A DNA stretch of 64,000 bases from ZC4RG30 sp964632365. Lineage in GTDB: Bacteria; Pseudomonadota; Gammaproteobacteria; Steroidobacterales; Steroidobacteraceae. The stretch covers positions 5,237-69,236 of the forward strand of contig CAZWDR010000001.1 in NCBI GenBank assembly GCA_964632365.1, written 5' to 3'. Each line of letters begins with the position of its first letter. The stretch's first letter is position 1. Under the pieces are notes generated by a model. The model did not search any database and was not told the DNA's origin. It worked only from the letters and a program-made list of their open reading frames with translations. Positions 1 to 8,618 of this stretch are shown in pieces. The position numbers and the translations under genes were made by a program.

Positions 1-1242
1 GGGCAGCGTCAGGTTCTTGCCGCCCTTGTGCCTGCCGTTGGCGCCGCCGATGAGCAGTTCCGGCAGCGGGTAGTTGTCGTGCGCGTTGCTGTTGCCCATG
101 TTCGAGCCATAGAGGAACAGCGAGTGGTCGAGCACCGTGCCGTCGCCTTCCTTCGTGTCGGCGAGCTTCTTGATGAAGCCGGCGAAACGCTCCATGTGGT
201 AGCGCTGGATGCGCAGCAGCTCGTCGATGCGCTCGCGCGTGTTGGTGTGGTGGCTGACCGGATGGAAGCCGCCGGACACGTTCACCTGCGGGTACGGCCG
301 GTCGGTGCCTTCCGCGGCCATCACGAAAGTGGCCACGCGGGTGAGGTCGGCCTGGTAGGCCAGCGCGATCAGGTCGAACAGCAGCGTCAGCTGCTGGTCG
401 AAGTCATCAAGCACGCCCACTGGCGCATCGGGGATGGTGATGTCGCCCATGTCGCGCGAGCCAGCCATCTTCACCCGCCGCTCCAGCTCGTTCACCGTGT
501 CGAGGTAATCCGACAGCGCGCGCTGGTCGCCGGGGCCGAGGTCCTTCTTCAGCGAGCTGGTGCGGTCGGCGATCATGTCGAGGATGCTGGCGTTCTTGCG
601 CAGCAGTGCCTCGCGCTCGGCGGCGGTATCGCCTTCACCCATCAGCTGGATGAACACCTTGCGCGGGTTGTATTCCATCGGCAGCGGCTTGTTGTAGTCC
701 GCATAGGATGTGGTCACCGCATAGAAGCCGCCGTTGCCGGCCGCGATCTGCACGGTGGTCTCGGAGGCCAGCTCCAGCGAGGGCAGGGCGGTCTCCTGGC
801 CGATGCGCTGCGCGATCAGCTGGTCCAGCGTGATCGCGAGGCTCGCGCCCTTCGCGGAGGTGTCGGGGCGCACGCACGACAGCCACGTGGCCGGATTCAG
901 CACGTGCACCGAGTTGTTCGGCGCGGTGTTCTCGATGTTCTCGAAGGTGGTCAGGTGCTGCTTGAACGGATCGAGCGGCGCCACGGTGCGGCCGAGCGTG
1001 AAGTCGGCGCCCTTGCCGGTGGAGGTCCAGCCGTCCACTTCCTTGCCGAAGGGCGTGTTGTTCATGATCGCGCCGTGCGGCAGGTAGAAGAAGCCGGCGC
1101 GCACCTTCGGGGCCGCTGCGGTCTGCGCCAGCGCCGTGGCCGCAGGCACCATCGCATCGAGGAAGGGCAGCGCCAGCGCCACACCACCGCCGCGCAACAC
1201 GGCACGCCGGGAAAGATGCTTCTTGGTCAGGAAATAAGCCAT
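1..1242 (-). CDS. DUF1552 domain-containing exported protein (partial, C-terminus beyond window)
   Basis: The leftward frame starts at ATG 1242 behind a GGGAGAG ribosome site and runs off the left edge. The N-terminus carries a twin-arginine-like export signal (SRRAVLRGGG followed by an Ala/Leu-rich stretch to about residue 40). The body matches the DUF1552 family: a PHGA motif near residue 55 and a conserved HxxSHH-like segment (GGFHPVSHHTN). The gene starts 12 nt after the stop of the upstream DUF1592 gene, so the two form an operon. DUF1552 and DUF1592 proteins are usually encoded next to each other in planctomycetes and several proteobacteria. The biochemical role is not established. Family assignment is confident; function is unknown. 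Confidence 0.9.
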   Translation of the reverse strand, partial: MAYFLTKKHLSRRAVLRGGGVALALPFLDAMVPAATALAQTAAAPKVRAGFFYLPHGAIMNNTPFGKEVDGWTSTGKGADFTLGRTVAPLDPFKQHLTTFENIENTAPNNSVHVLNPATWLSCVRPDTSAKGASLAITLDQLIAQRIGQETALPSLELASETTVQIAAGNGGFYAVTTSYADYNKPLPMEYNPRKVFIQLMGEGDTAAEREALLRKNASILDMIADRTSSLKKDLGPGDQRALSDYLDTVNELERRVKMAGSRDMGDITIPDAPVGVLDDFDQQLTLLFDLIALAYQADLTRVATFVMAAEGTDRPYPQVNVSGGFHPVSHHTNTRERIDELLRIQRYHMERFAGFIKKLADTKEGDGTVLDHSLFLYGSNMGNSNAHDNYPLPELLIGGANGRHKGGKNLTLP

Positions 1243-1254
1243 TGCTGCTCTCCC

Positions 1255-3723
1255 TCAGGGATGCTGGGACGCGGCAGGGGTGCCGGTCACGGTGGATGCC
1301 ATGGTCTGCTTCTGTGGTTCGCTGCCCTGGCGGCGGAACGCATCGCTGTTCACGATGCCCTTGATCAGCGCACTGATGCGGTAATCGCTGGCCTTCGCGT
1401 CACGCACGATCTGGCGCAGCACCGGCATGTCGAAATATTCCAGTTCGCGGTTCAGCGCATAGATCATCAGGTGCGAGGTGACGGTGGAGGGGAACTGGTC
1501 CTCGCGGCTCATCAGGTAGTTGCGCAGCTCGACCGGGCCGGTGATCTTCAGGCCGCTGGTCAGCTCGGTGGACGCGTCGATCGCCACGCGTGCCGCGGCA
1601 TCCACCTCACGCCAGCGGCCGGTGTTGTCGAAGTTCTCCAGCGCGAGGCCCGGCGGGTCGATCAGGCCATGGCATCCCATGCAGGTCGGATTCTGGCGAT
1701 GTGCCTCGAGGCGCGCGCGGATCGTCGTCGGCGCGTCGCCATCGTGGATGGACAGGTCGGTCTCGACGCCGGGCGGCGGCGGGGTCGGCGGCGTGCCCAT
1801 CAGCCGCTCGAGCACATAGGCGCCGCGCACCACCGGCGAGGTGCGGTCGGCATAGGACGTGCGCAGCAGCACCGCGCCCTTGCCCAGCAGGCCGAAGCGG
1901 TTCGGGTTGTCGAGCTTCACGCGGCGGAAGGCCGGACCGCGCACGCCGGTGACGCCATAGTGCTGGGCCAGGTCCTGGTTCAGGAAGGTCCAGTCGGCAT
2001 CGAGCAGGTCGACGACGCTGCGATCCTCCAGCAGCACGCTGGCCAGGAACAGCTTCACCTCGGTCTCGAAGTTCTCGCGCACCGCCGGCGTGAACGCGCG
2101 GTCGGTCGGCTCGACCTGGTCCAGCTCGTCGAGGTTCAGCCACGCCAGCGCGAAGTTCTCCACCAGCGTCTCGGCGCGTGGATCCTTCAGCATGCGGTCC
2201 ACCTGCGCATCGAGCGTGCCCTGGTCCGACAGCTTGCCGGCCGCGGCCAGATCGAGCAGCGGCTTGTCCGGCGGCGTGTTCCACAGGAAGAACGACAGGC
2301 GGCTCGCCAGCTCCAGATCAGTGAGCAGGCGCGCCTCGCCCGGCTGCTGCGGCGAGGGAATCACGCGGTAGAGGAAATCGGGGCTGGACAGGATGGCCGT
2401 CACCAGTTCGGTGACGCCGGCGTCGAATCCGCCCGGCTCGGAACGCCCGGCCTCGTAGAACTTCATCAGGTACTGCACATCGGCGTCGCTGACCGGGCGG
2501 CGGAACGCCTGCGTCGCCATGTGGCGCGTGATGCGCTCGGCGCAGGCGCGCTCCTCGCCGACGTTCTTCGGCTGGCAGACGAAGATCTTCGCGCGGCTGT
2601 CGTTCATCGACAGGCCTTTCGGCTCGAACGGACCTTCGATCTCGATGCCGGTCTGGATGATCGGCATGTTCGTGATGCGACCGCCGCCGCCGAAGCCACC
2701 GCCGCCGGCGGCATCGTTGCTCAGCGCGCGCGCGCGGTCGATGAAGGTCAGCGTCACCTGGCGGCGGCCGGCCTTGACCGGAACCGCGGTGGAGATCATC
2801 GACAGGATCTGCTTCTTGCCGTCCGCGCCGTCGCGGTCGGCGATGTCCAGCCACTCACCGCCGCCGATTTCCTTGCGGCCAACCTCGACGCCATCGACCA
2901 GGATCACCATCGTGGCCGGATTCTCGGCACCGCGCGGGTACAGGCCGATGTCGACGTTGTCCTCCTCGGTGACGTTGAAGCGGTACTCGCCGTCGGCGGG
3001 GAACACATGCGTGAACGCCATGCCGACGCCCCGGCCGCCGCTGTTGCCGCGGGTGCCGAGCGGGAAATCGGTGGGCCGGCTGGGGCTGGCCGTGACGAAC
3101 ACCTTGGCCATCTTCGGCACCGGCTCGCCGATGGCCAGCCGCACCGCGCGCCGCGTGGCCGACAGGTACTGCTCCATGAACGCCGGAGACACCGCCAGTG
3201 CCTCGGCGATGTTGCTGAAGCCGTGCACCTCGACCTCGGTGGGCAGGGCCTGGCGCGCGTCGATCTCGACGCCGATCAGCGACTTCACCGTGGCGGCGAA
3301 TTCGACGCGGTTCAGGCGCTGGATGGGCACGTGGCCCACGCGACCGCGCGTGGCGGCGGAGTTGTCGAGCGAGGTCTCGAGGAAGCGCACCACCGCGTCG
3401 ACCTCCTCCTGGGCGGGCTGCTTCTCGCCCGCCGGCGGCATCAGCCGGCCGCGCAGCTTGGTGATCGTGGTTTCCCATGCATGCGGTTCGGTGTCGGGCC
3501 GCTGCAGGTCGAGCGTGTCGAGGGCGAGACTGCCCGCCCAGTCCTCGGCGTTGTGGCAGCTGACGCAGTAAGTGTCGACCAGATGCGAGAGGGACGGGCC
3601 TGCCCCGGTGTGCGAGGCGGCGGGGGCCTGCGCAAGGCCGGGGGCGGCGAGCCCGAGCCACAGCAGCGGCACCGTGCCGGCAAGCCGGAAGGAAACGGAA
3701 AGCACCCCGCTCATGCGCATCAT
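1255..3723 (-). CDS. DUF1592 domain-containing cytochrome-like protein (PSD1-type)
   Basis: A protein of about 822 aa with an N-terminal secretion signal (a hydrophobic run ending at GLAQA). Next comes a c-type haem motif CVSCH near residue 53. The middle has the architecture of the planctomycete-cytochrome group (DUF1587, DUF1595, DUF1592, DUF1588, DUF1585 order). A second CxxCH (CMGCH) lies in the C-terminal DUF1588/1585 part, in the context HRQNPTCMGCHGLIDPPG. It is probably periplasmic or surface-exposed and redox-active. The start at 3723 is chosen because the signal peptide begins there; ATGs at 3720 and 3714 are alternatives. It is the first gene of an operon with the DUF1552 gene. The substrate is unknown. 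Confidence 0.9.
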   Translation of the reverse strand: MMRMSGVLSVSFRLAGTVPLLWLGLAAPGLAQAPAASHTGAGPSLSHLVDTYCVSCHNAEDWAGSLALDTLDLQRPDTEPHAWETTITKLRGRLMPPAGEKQPAQEEVDAVVRFLETSLDNSAATRGRVGHVPIQRLNRVEFAATVKSLIGVEIDARQALPTEVEVHGFSNIAEALAVSPAFMEQYLSATRRAVRLAIGEPVPKMAKVFVTASPSRPTDFPLGTRGNSGGRGVGMAFTHVFPADGEYRFNVTEEDNVDIGLYPRGAENPATMVILVDGVEVGRKEIGGGEWLDIADRDGADGKKQILSMISTAVPVKAGRRQVTLTFIDRARALSNDAAGGGGFGGGGRITNMPIIQTGIEIEGPFEPKGLSMNDSRAKIFVCQPKNVGEERACAERITRHMATQAFRRPVSDADVQYLMKFYEAGRSEPGGFDAGVTELVTAILSSPDFLYRVIPSPQQPGEARLLTDLELASRLSFFLWNTPPDKPLLDLAAAGKLSDQGTLDAQVDRMLKDPRAETLVENFALAWLNLDELDQVEPTDRAFTPAVRENFETEVKLFLASVLLEDRSVVDLLDADWTFLNQDLAQHYGVTGVRGPAFRRVKLDNPNRFGLLGKGAVLLRTSYADRTSPVVRGAYVLERLMGTPPTPPPPGVETDLSIHDGDAPTTIRARLEAHRQNPTCMGCHGLIDPPGLALENFDNTGRWREVDAAARVAIDASTELTSGLKITGPVELRNYLMSREDQFPSTVTSHLMIYALNRELEYFDMPVLRQIVRDAKASDYRISALIKGIVNSDAFRRQGSEPQKQTMASTVTGTPAASQHP

Positions 3724-3855
3724 TACCCCCAGAACCAGTCGAAGTATTTCTGGCGCGCAGCCCGCAGGCTGCACAGCCGACCTAGTGTAATGGAGATAAG
3801 ACGGGCGACGGCGGCAGTTGGTTCCGCTGCGCCGCGCGAATTCGCATAGCGATGG

Positions 3856-4143
3856 TCAGGGTTGGATGTCGCGCAGTGACTTGTCGCGCGCGAACTGCAC
3901 GACGACGTAGGAGCAGCTGGCCGTGACCCGCGTGCCGCTGCCGCGGGCCCAGGTCACCAGCGCATCGAGCAGCTGGCGCGCAACGCCCCTGCCACGCAGC
4001 ACGGGATCGACCTCGGTGTGGTCGACGAGCACCTGGCCCGGGCGCGTGCGCCGGTAGGTCATCTCCGCGATGCGCACGCCATCGCGCTCGATGTAGAACG
4101 CGCCGCCACCGGCGGCGTCCTGATGCAGCACCTGGTTTTCCAT
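3856..4143 (-). CDS. Small GNAT-like N-acetyltransferase (YjdJ/COG2388 type)
   Basis: About 95 aa. The C-terminal two thirds show the short GNAT fold typical of the COG2388 group: a strand ending in VDHTEVDPVLRGRGVA, where RGRGVA is the acetyl-CoA pyrophosphate loop, followed by a helix (RQLLDALVTWARG) and the strand VTASCSYVVVQF. The usual family length is 90-110 aa, so it is complete. I start at ATG 4143 (MENQVLHQ) because the upstream extension is not family-like. It stands alone, divergent from the DUF883-like gene at 4349. The acyl acceptor is unknown. Confidence 0.8.
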   Translation of the reverse strand: MENQVLHQDAAGGGAFYIERDGVRIAEMTYRRTRPGQVLVDHTEVDPVLRGRGVARQLLDALVTWARGSGTRVTASCSYVVVQFARDKSLRDIQP

Positions 4144-4348
4144 GGCGCAGCAATACCAGATCACCGCGCACCGCGGCAGAGGATCAGGCCTCAACTTCCG
4201 CAAGCGTGCCGCAGGGGGCGCAGGGCGGGCTCAAGGCCCGACCACGATGCTGCGGGGGAAGTCTTACAAGCATGGGAGGGACCTCCCGATGGGGATGCCA
4301 CGGCGCTGGGCACACCGTGTAGGCGTTGCAACACACGGAGGACGTCCC

Positions 4349-4594
4349 ATGTCCCTGACCTCTGAGATCACGCGCGGCTCGCGCCGTGCCATCGATGCCG
4401 GCTCTGCCGATCTGGACCGACTGCGCGGACGCGTGGGGAAGAACATCCGGCGGGTGCGCAATGGTGCGAGCCGGCGCGCCGTGGCGACGAATCGCTACGT
4501 GCACGACCATCCGTGGATGTCCATCGCGATGATCGCCGGTGCCGCAGCCGTGGCAGGCGCGGTGGCTGGCCGGGCGCTCATCCGGGAGCGGTGA
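4349..4594 (+). CDS. DUF883/ElaB-like small C-tail membrane-anchored protein
   Basis: An 81-aa protein with an amphipathic, charged N-terminal helix (residues 1-50). It ends in a single membrane segment (about 57-75, SIAMIAGAAAVAGAVAGRAL) and a basic tail. This is the plan of the ElaB/YqjD/DUF883 family, whose E. coli members are C-tail-anchored and bind ribosomes. The RYVHDHPW motif before the membrane segment is a family hallmark. It recurs as QYVHEQPW in the protein at 41727-42080, so the two are paralogues. The ATG follows ACGGAGGAC. The 205-nt upstream region holds only a weak dyad (TGCGGG-N6-CTTACA at 4251-4268). A role in stationary-phase or stress response is inferred from the family. 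Confidence 0.75.
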   Translation: MSLTSEITRGSRRAIDAGSADLDRLRGRVGKNIRRVRNGASRRAVATNRYVHDHPWMSIAMIAGAAAVAGAVAGRALIRER

Positions 4595-4679
4595 ACGTCG
4601 GCGGCCGTCCCGATGGGGCGGCCGTCACCTCAGCACTGACCGCTCACGCGAATCCAGGCGCCCGCGAGTGCGGGCGCCG

Positions 4680-6818
4680 TCACTTCGCGCCCGGTGTCAG
4701 TTCCGCCAGCCGCGTCAGCAGTTGCGCGTCGGCCGCGACGCGCACCCGCTCCTGCGGGGTCAGCCAGGCCAGCGCTTCGTCCAGCGCAGATGCGTCCTCG
4801 AGTTTCTGCGCGGCGGTGAGCCGCGCCGCATCGGGCACGCCCCGTGGCATCGCCGGCGGACCGGCATTCACATGCAGATGGGCCACCATCTGTGCCGGTT
4901 CCAGCGCCAGCGCCCGCAGCCCGTCTGCAGGCAATGGCGCCGCGGCGGCGAGCAGCGCATCACGGCGCGCGAGGATGGGTGGCACGCTGGCCTCCTCCGG
5001 CGTGCACAGCAGACCCACGCGTCCGAGCGCGCGCCCCAGCGCCGTGCTGCCACTGAGGCGTGACAGCGGCACGGCCAGCAGCATGCCGGCCAGCACCGGC
5101 ACCAGCCAGGGCACCAGCCGCGGCGCCAGCAGCATGAACAGCACGCCGAGCAGCACGCCGGCTACGGTGTGGCCCCAATGCATGCGCCACGCCTCGGCCC
5201 AGGAGCCCTGACCCTCGGACCTGCGCTGCGAGGACCAGCCGGAATCCCGGCCCAGGACCACCTCGGCCACCGAGCGGCTCTGCATCAGCATCAGCACCGG
5301 CGCATACAGCGCCGACAGCAGAAGCTCCAGTGCCGTGCTGGCCACCAGTTCGATCGTGCCCAGCCTGCGCCGCACGCTGGCGGTGAACAGCGCGCGCACG
5401 AAGCCGATCGTCTTCGGGATCAGCAGCACCACCAGGCAGAACACGAACAGGTCGAGCATGCGCGGCGCATCGAAGCGCGGCCAGTTCGGGAACAGCTGGA
5501 ACTCGAGCGGAAAGTATTCGGGGTTCTGCAGTCCGGCCTGCACCGACAGCGCAAAGCCGATCAGCAGCATGATCAGCCACAGCGGCGAGGCCACATATCC
5601 CATGATGCCGAAGACGAAGTGCAGCCGGCTCGGCATCGACAGCCCGCGCGTGCCCACCACCTTCGAATGCTGCAGGTTGCCCTGCGCCCAGCGCCGGTCG
5701 CGGACCGCAAGGTCGATCAGCGTCGGCGGGCTTTCCTCATAGGAGCCGCCGATGCCGGGCATCATGCGCACCTTCCAGCCACGTCGCCGCAGCAAGGCTG
5801 CCTCGACGAAGTCATGCGACAGGATGTGCCCACCGAATGGCTTGCGCCCGGGCAGCTCCGGCAAGCCGCAGCTGCCGGCGAACGCGGTCAGGCGAAGGAT
5901 GGCGTTGTGGCCCCAGTAGTTGCCGTCATCGCCGGACCAGCCGGCGACGCCGCGGGCGATGGCCGGCCCATAGATCCGGCCCGCGAACTGCTGCAGCCGT
6001 GCCAGCAGGCTGCTGCGGCCCACCAGCATCGGCACGGTCTGCAGCAGTCCCAGCTGCGCATCGGCGCGCATCGCGCGGACCATCGTCACCAGGGTCGCCG
6101 CGGACAGCAGGCTGTCAGCATCGAGCACGACCATGAACTCGTAGCGTCCGCCCCAGTGCTCGACGAAATCCTGCAAGTTGCCGGACTTGCGGCCGGTGTT
6201 GGCCCAGCGCCGCCGGTACCACACCGGCATGCGTCCATGGAGTGCCTCGCGCAGGCGCGCGATGGCCAGTGATTCGCGGATCCACGCATCGGCATCGGTC
6301 GAGTCCGACAGCACCACGATCTCGAAGCCGCCGGCATGTCCTTCCGCGGCCAGCTCCTCGGCCATTGCCTGCAGCGCGAGCGTGGTGCGCAGCGCATCCT
6401 CGTTGTAGATCGGCATCACCAGCGCCGTGCGGCGCGCATGCGGTGCGGCCACTTCGTGCAGCGGCGCCAGCGGCTGGCGGCGCTGCGGCAGCAGGCCTGC
6501 CACCGCGCCCGCCGCGGCCTGCGCGATCCACGCCAGGGTCAGCGCGAAGAACACGATCATCAGCAGCTGCAACGTCGTCATGTCGTCGTTGCGCACGATG
6601 GCCATCATCTCGGTCACGCCATAGCCGACGATGCCGAGCGTCCCGGACAACGTGATCGCGCGCGCCAGCACCGCGCGGAAGTCGATCTGCTCGGGGAACT
6701 GCGCGGGCGGACGGGTGGCGAGGTCCTGCACCGGCATCGCCAGTGGCGCAGGCGGCGGCATGGCGCCGCGATGCCCGGCGCTGGGCAGGATTGCGCGGAC
6801 GGCTAGCTGGCCGTCCAT
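4680..6818 (-). CDS. opgH: Glucans biosynthesis glucosyltransferase OpgH/MdoH
   Basis: A 712-aa inner-membrane family-2 glycosyltransferase that makes the beta-1,2-glucan backbone of osmoregulated periplasmic glucans from UDP-glucose. Several membrane spans flank a cytoplasmic GT domain. Visible GT motifs are MPIYNED, VVLDADSLL (the DxD-type site) and the processivity motif RDRRWAQGN (QxxRW-like). The protein is shorter than E. coli OpgH (847 aa), mainly at the termini. The start at 6818 overlaps the opgG stop by 16 nt, implying translational coupling; a later ATG at 6761 is possible. Confidence 0.93.
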   Translation of the reverse strand: MDGQLAVRAILPSAGHRGAMPPPAPLAMPVQDLATRPPAQFPEQIDFRAVLARAITLSGTLGIVGYGVTEMMAIVRNDDMTTLQLLMIVFFALTLAWIAQAAAGAVAGLLPQRRQPLAPLHEVAAPHARRTALVMPIYNEDALRTTLALQAMAEELAAEGHAGGFEIVVLSDSTDADAWIRESLAIARLREALHGRMPVWYRRRWANTGRKSGNLQDFVEHWGGRYEFMVVLDADSLLSAATLVTMVRAMRADAQLGLLQTVPMLVGRSSLLARLQQFAGRIYGPAIARGVAGWSGDDGNYWGHNAILRLTAFAGSCGLPELPGRKPFGGHILSHDFVEAALLRRRGWKVRMMPGIGGSYEESPPTLIDLAVRDRRWAQGNLQHSKVVGTRGLSMPSRLHFVFGIMGYVASPLWLIMLLIGFALSVQAGLQNPEYFPLEFQLFPNWPRFDAPRMLDLFVFCLVVLLIPKTIGFVRALFTASVRRRLGTIELVASTALELLLSALYAPVLMLMQSRSVAEVVLGRDSGWSSQRRSEGQGSWAEAWRMHWGHTVAGVLLGVLFMLLAPRLVPWLVPVLAGMLLAVPLSRLSGSTALGRALGRVGLLCTPEEASVPPILARRDALLAAAAPLPADGLRALALEPAQMVAHLHVNAGPPAMPRGVPDAARLTAAQKLEDASALDEALAWLTPQERVRVAADAQLLTRLAELTPGAK

Positions 6819-8401
6819 CGGTACAGCCAGGTCTCGCTGACCGCCTTCTCGCCGTCGCGCACCACCGCGCGGAACTCGATCATCTGCGCGCCCGCGGGGT
6901 CGAACTCGAAATTCGCGCGCAGGCCATTGATGGCCTGGTTCTTCTGCACCAGCGGATGGAACACGGTTCCGGCCGAGGCGCTGACTTCGAGCGTCAGGTC
7001 GTCGGGCGAGGTGCCCGCGCCGGCGAGGTCGAGCACGACCAGCCGCCGGTCGCCGCGCATGTTGGCGCCGATGCGCGTGGCGACGAAGCGGCCCAGGTCA
7101 CGCTCCACCAGCGACTCGGCCGTCCAGGTCATGCGGTAGCTGCCTGAATAGGGCGTGCCCGCAGGCAGTACCTGCGCCGGCTGCCAGAACGCCACGATGT
7201 TGTCGTTCGCCTCGGTGCGCGTGGGGATCTCCACCAGGCGCAGCGCGCCGCGCGCCGCGGTCTCCCCGCTGTCGGGGAACTCGACCCACGCGCTGGGGCG
7301 GCGCTCGTAGTTCGCCTCGAGGTCCTGGAAATCCGAGAACAGGCGCGCGCGCTGCATCAGGCCGAAGGCCTTCGGGCGCTCGCTGGTGAACGCGGACAGC
7401 TGCAGCGTCGCGGGATTGGCCAGATGCCGCCACACTTCCTCGCCCGCCGGGGTGACGAACATCAGCCCGTCCGAGTCGTGCGCGCGGGGCCGGAAGTCAT
7501 CGAAGCGCGCCCGGTTGCTGGCATCGAACAGGAACATCGAAGTCAGCGGCGCGATGCCGACACTGCGCAGGTCGGTGCGCGGAAACAGCGTGTAGGTCAC
7601 GTCCATGTGCGTCTCGCGTCCGGTGGTGACCTCGTACCGGTAGGCGCCGGTGACCGACGGGCTCTCGAGCAGCGCGTGGATGACGATCGAACGCGCGTTG
7701 CGGCGCGGCTTCTCGATCCAGAAGTGCGTGAAGTTCGGGAACTCCTCGCCCTCCGGATCGCCGGTGCGCAGCGCAAGGCCGCGCGCGGACAGCCCGTAGT
7801 TCTGGCCGCGGCCCACCGCGCGGAAGTACGTGGCACCCTGGAACACGAGGAACTCGTCCCAGTAGCTCGAGGTGTTCAGCCGCGCGCGGATGCGGAAGCC
7901 GGAAATCGACAGGGCCTTGTCGCGCAACTCGGCCGGGAAGCGCGGCGCCAGCTCGAACATGCCCGGCGCCGGCGTGATGTCCTCGACCTCGCCGTCGTCG
8001 ACGATCGAGACATTGACCGGCGTCGTGTAGATGGAGCCGGCCGGCAGCACATCGAGACGGAATGGCGTGGCCTCGTCTGACCAAAACGCGCGCTCGGGCG
8101 GAAACTGGATGTCCCGATACTGGTCGTAGCCGAGCTTCTCGAGTCCGGGCGTGATGGAGCCCGGCGGGCGATGCGGTTCGGCTGCGAGCCTGCGCGCCAG
8201 CTCGATGACATCCTCGCCATCGAAGCCGTCCTCGCTGGCGATGGTCTCGGCGACGGTCGACACGGCAGCCGCCGCAGCCGCTTCGGCAGCAGGTGCCTGC
8301 GCGGTGCGCATGTTGCGTCCGAGAAGCACTGCCGTCGGAATCGCGAGCAGCGCAAGTGACAAGGCGAGCGTCACGTGGCCAGCCAGGCGTCGTGGAGTCA
8401 A
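6803..8401 (-). CDS. opgG: Glucans biosynthesis protein OpgG/MdoG (periplasmic)
   Basis: The periplasmic OpgG/MdoG family protein required for osmoregulated glucan synthesis. A signal/anchor (LALSLALLAIPTAVLLG) is followed by the OpgG beta-sandwich, with family segments YDQYRDIQFPPE, FWIEKPR and a C-terminal Ig-like domain. I place the start at a TTG (8401). It has AGGA six nt upstream and puts the signal peptide at the N-terminus. An in-frame GTG at 8482 would add 27 residues with no ribosome site and a non-signal-like, Cys-rich start. The usual family length of about 510-540 aa fits the TTG start. It is upstream of and overlapping with opgH. Confidence 0.92.
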   Translation of the reverse strand: MTPRRLAGHVTLALSLALLAIPTAVLLGRNMRTAQAPAAEAAAAAAVSTVAETIASEDGFDGEDVIELARRLAAEPHRPPGSITPGLEKLGYDQYRDIQFPPERAFWSDEATPFRLDVLPAGSIYTTPVNVSIVDDGEVEDITPAPGMFELAPRFPAELRDKALSISGFRIRARLNTSSYWDEFLVFQGATYFRAVGRGQNYGLSARGLALRTGDPEGEEFPNFTHFWIEKPRRNARSIVIHALLESPSVTGAYRYEVTTGRETHMDVTYTLFPRTDLRSVGIAPLTSMFLFDASNRARFDDFRPRAHDSDGLMFVTPAGEEVWRHLANPATLQLSAFTSERPKAFGLMQRARLFSDFQDLEANYERRPSAWVEFPDSGETAARGALRLVEIPTRTEANDNIVAFWQPAQVLPAGTPYSGSYRMTWTAESLVERDLGRFVATRIGANMRGDRRLVVLDLAGAGTSPDDLTLEVSASAGTVFHPLVQKNQAINGLRANFEFDPAGAQMIEFRAVVRDGEKAVSETWLYRWTAS

Positions 8402-8618
8402 GCGGGTTCCTGCCAGGAGCGAAAAAGACTGTACGCAAGATGCGAGAGCACAGCGCACATCGCAACGTGTCGCCGACAGCACACTGGTATAGGAGGCGTC
8501 CGACGCCGCAGGTGCGTTTCCGCGCGGCAGGTACTGCCAGTGATTGACGCGGTCAGAAGTTGGCCGTTCCCTGCAACGGGCAAGCTAGACTGCGGCGCAC
8601 AGGTTCGCGGGAGTTGAT

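Noticed and set aside
28..3849. A 1273-codon open frame on the + strand
   Set aside because: It is the antisense shadow of the DUF1552/DUF1592 genes: His/Arg/Gly-rich, no domain, made possible by high GC. The same applies to long antisense frames at 13140-15551, 15582-18743 and 24730-26958.
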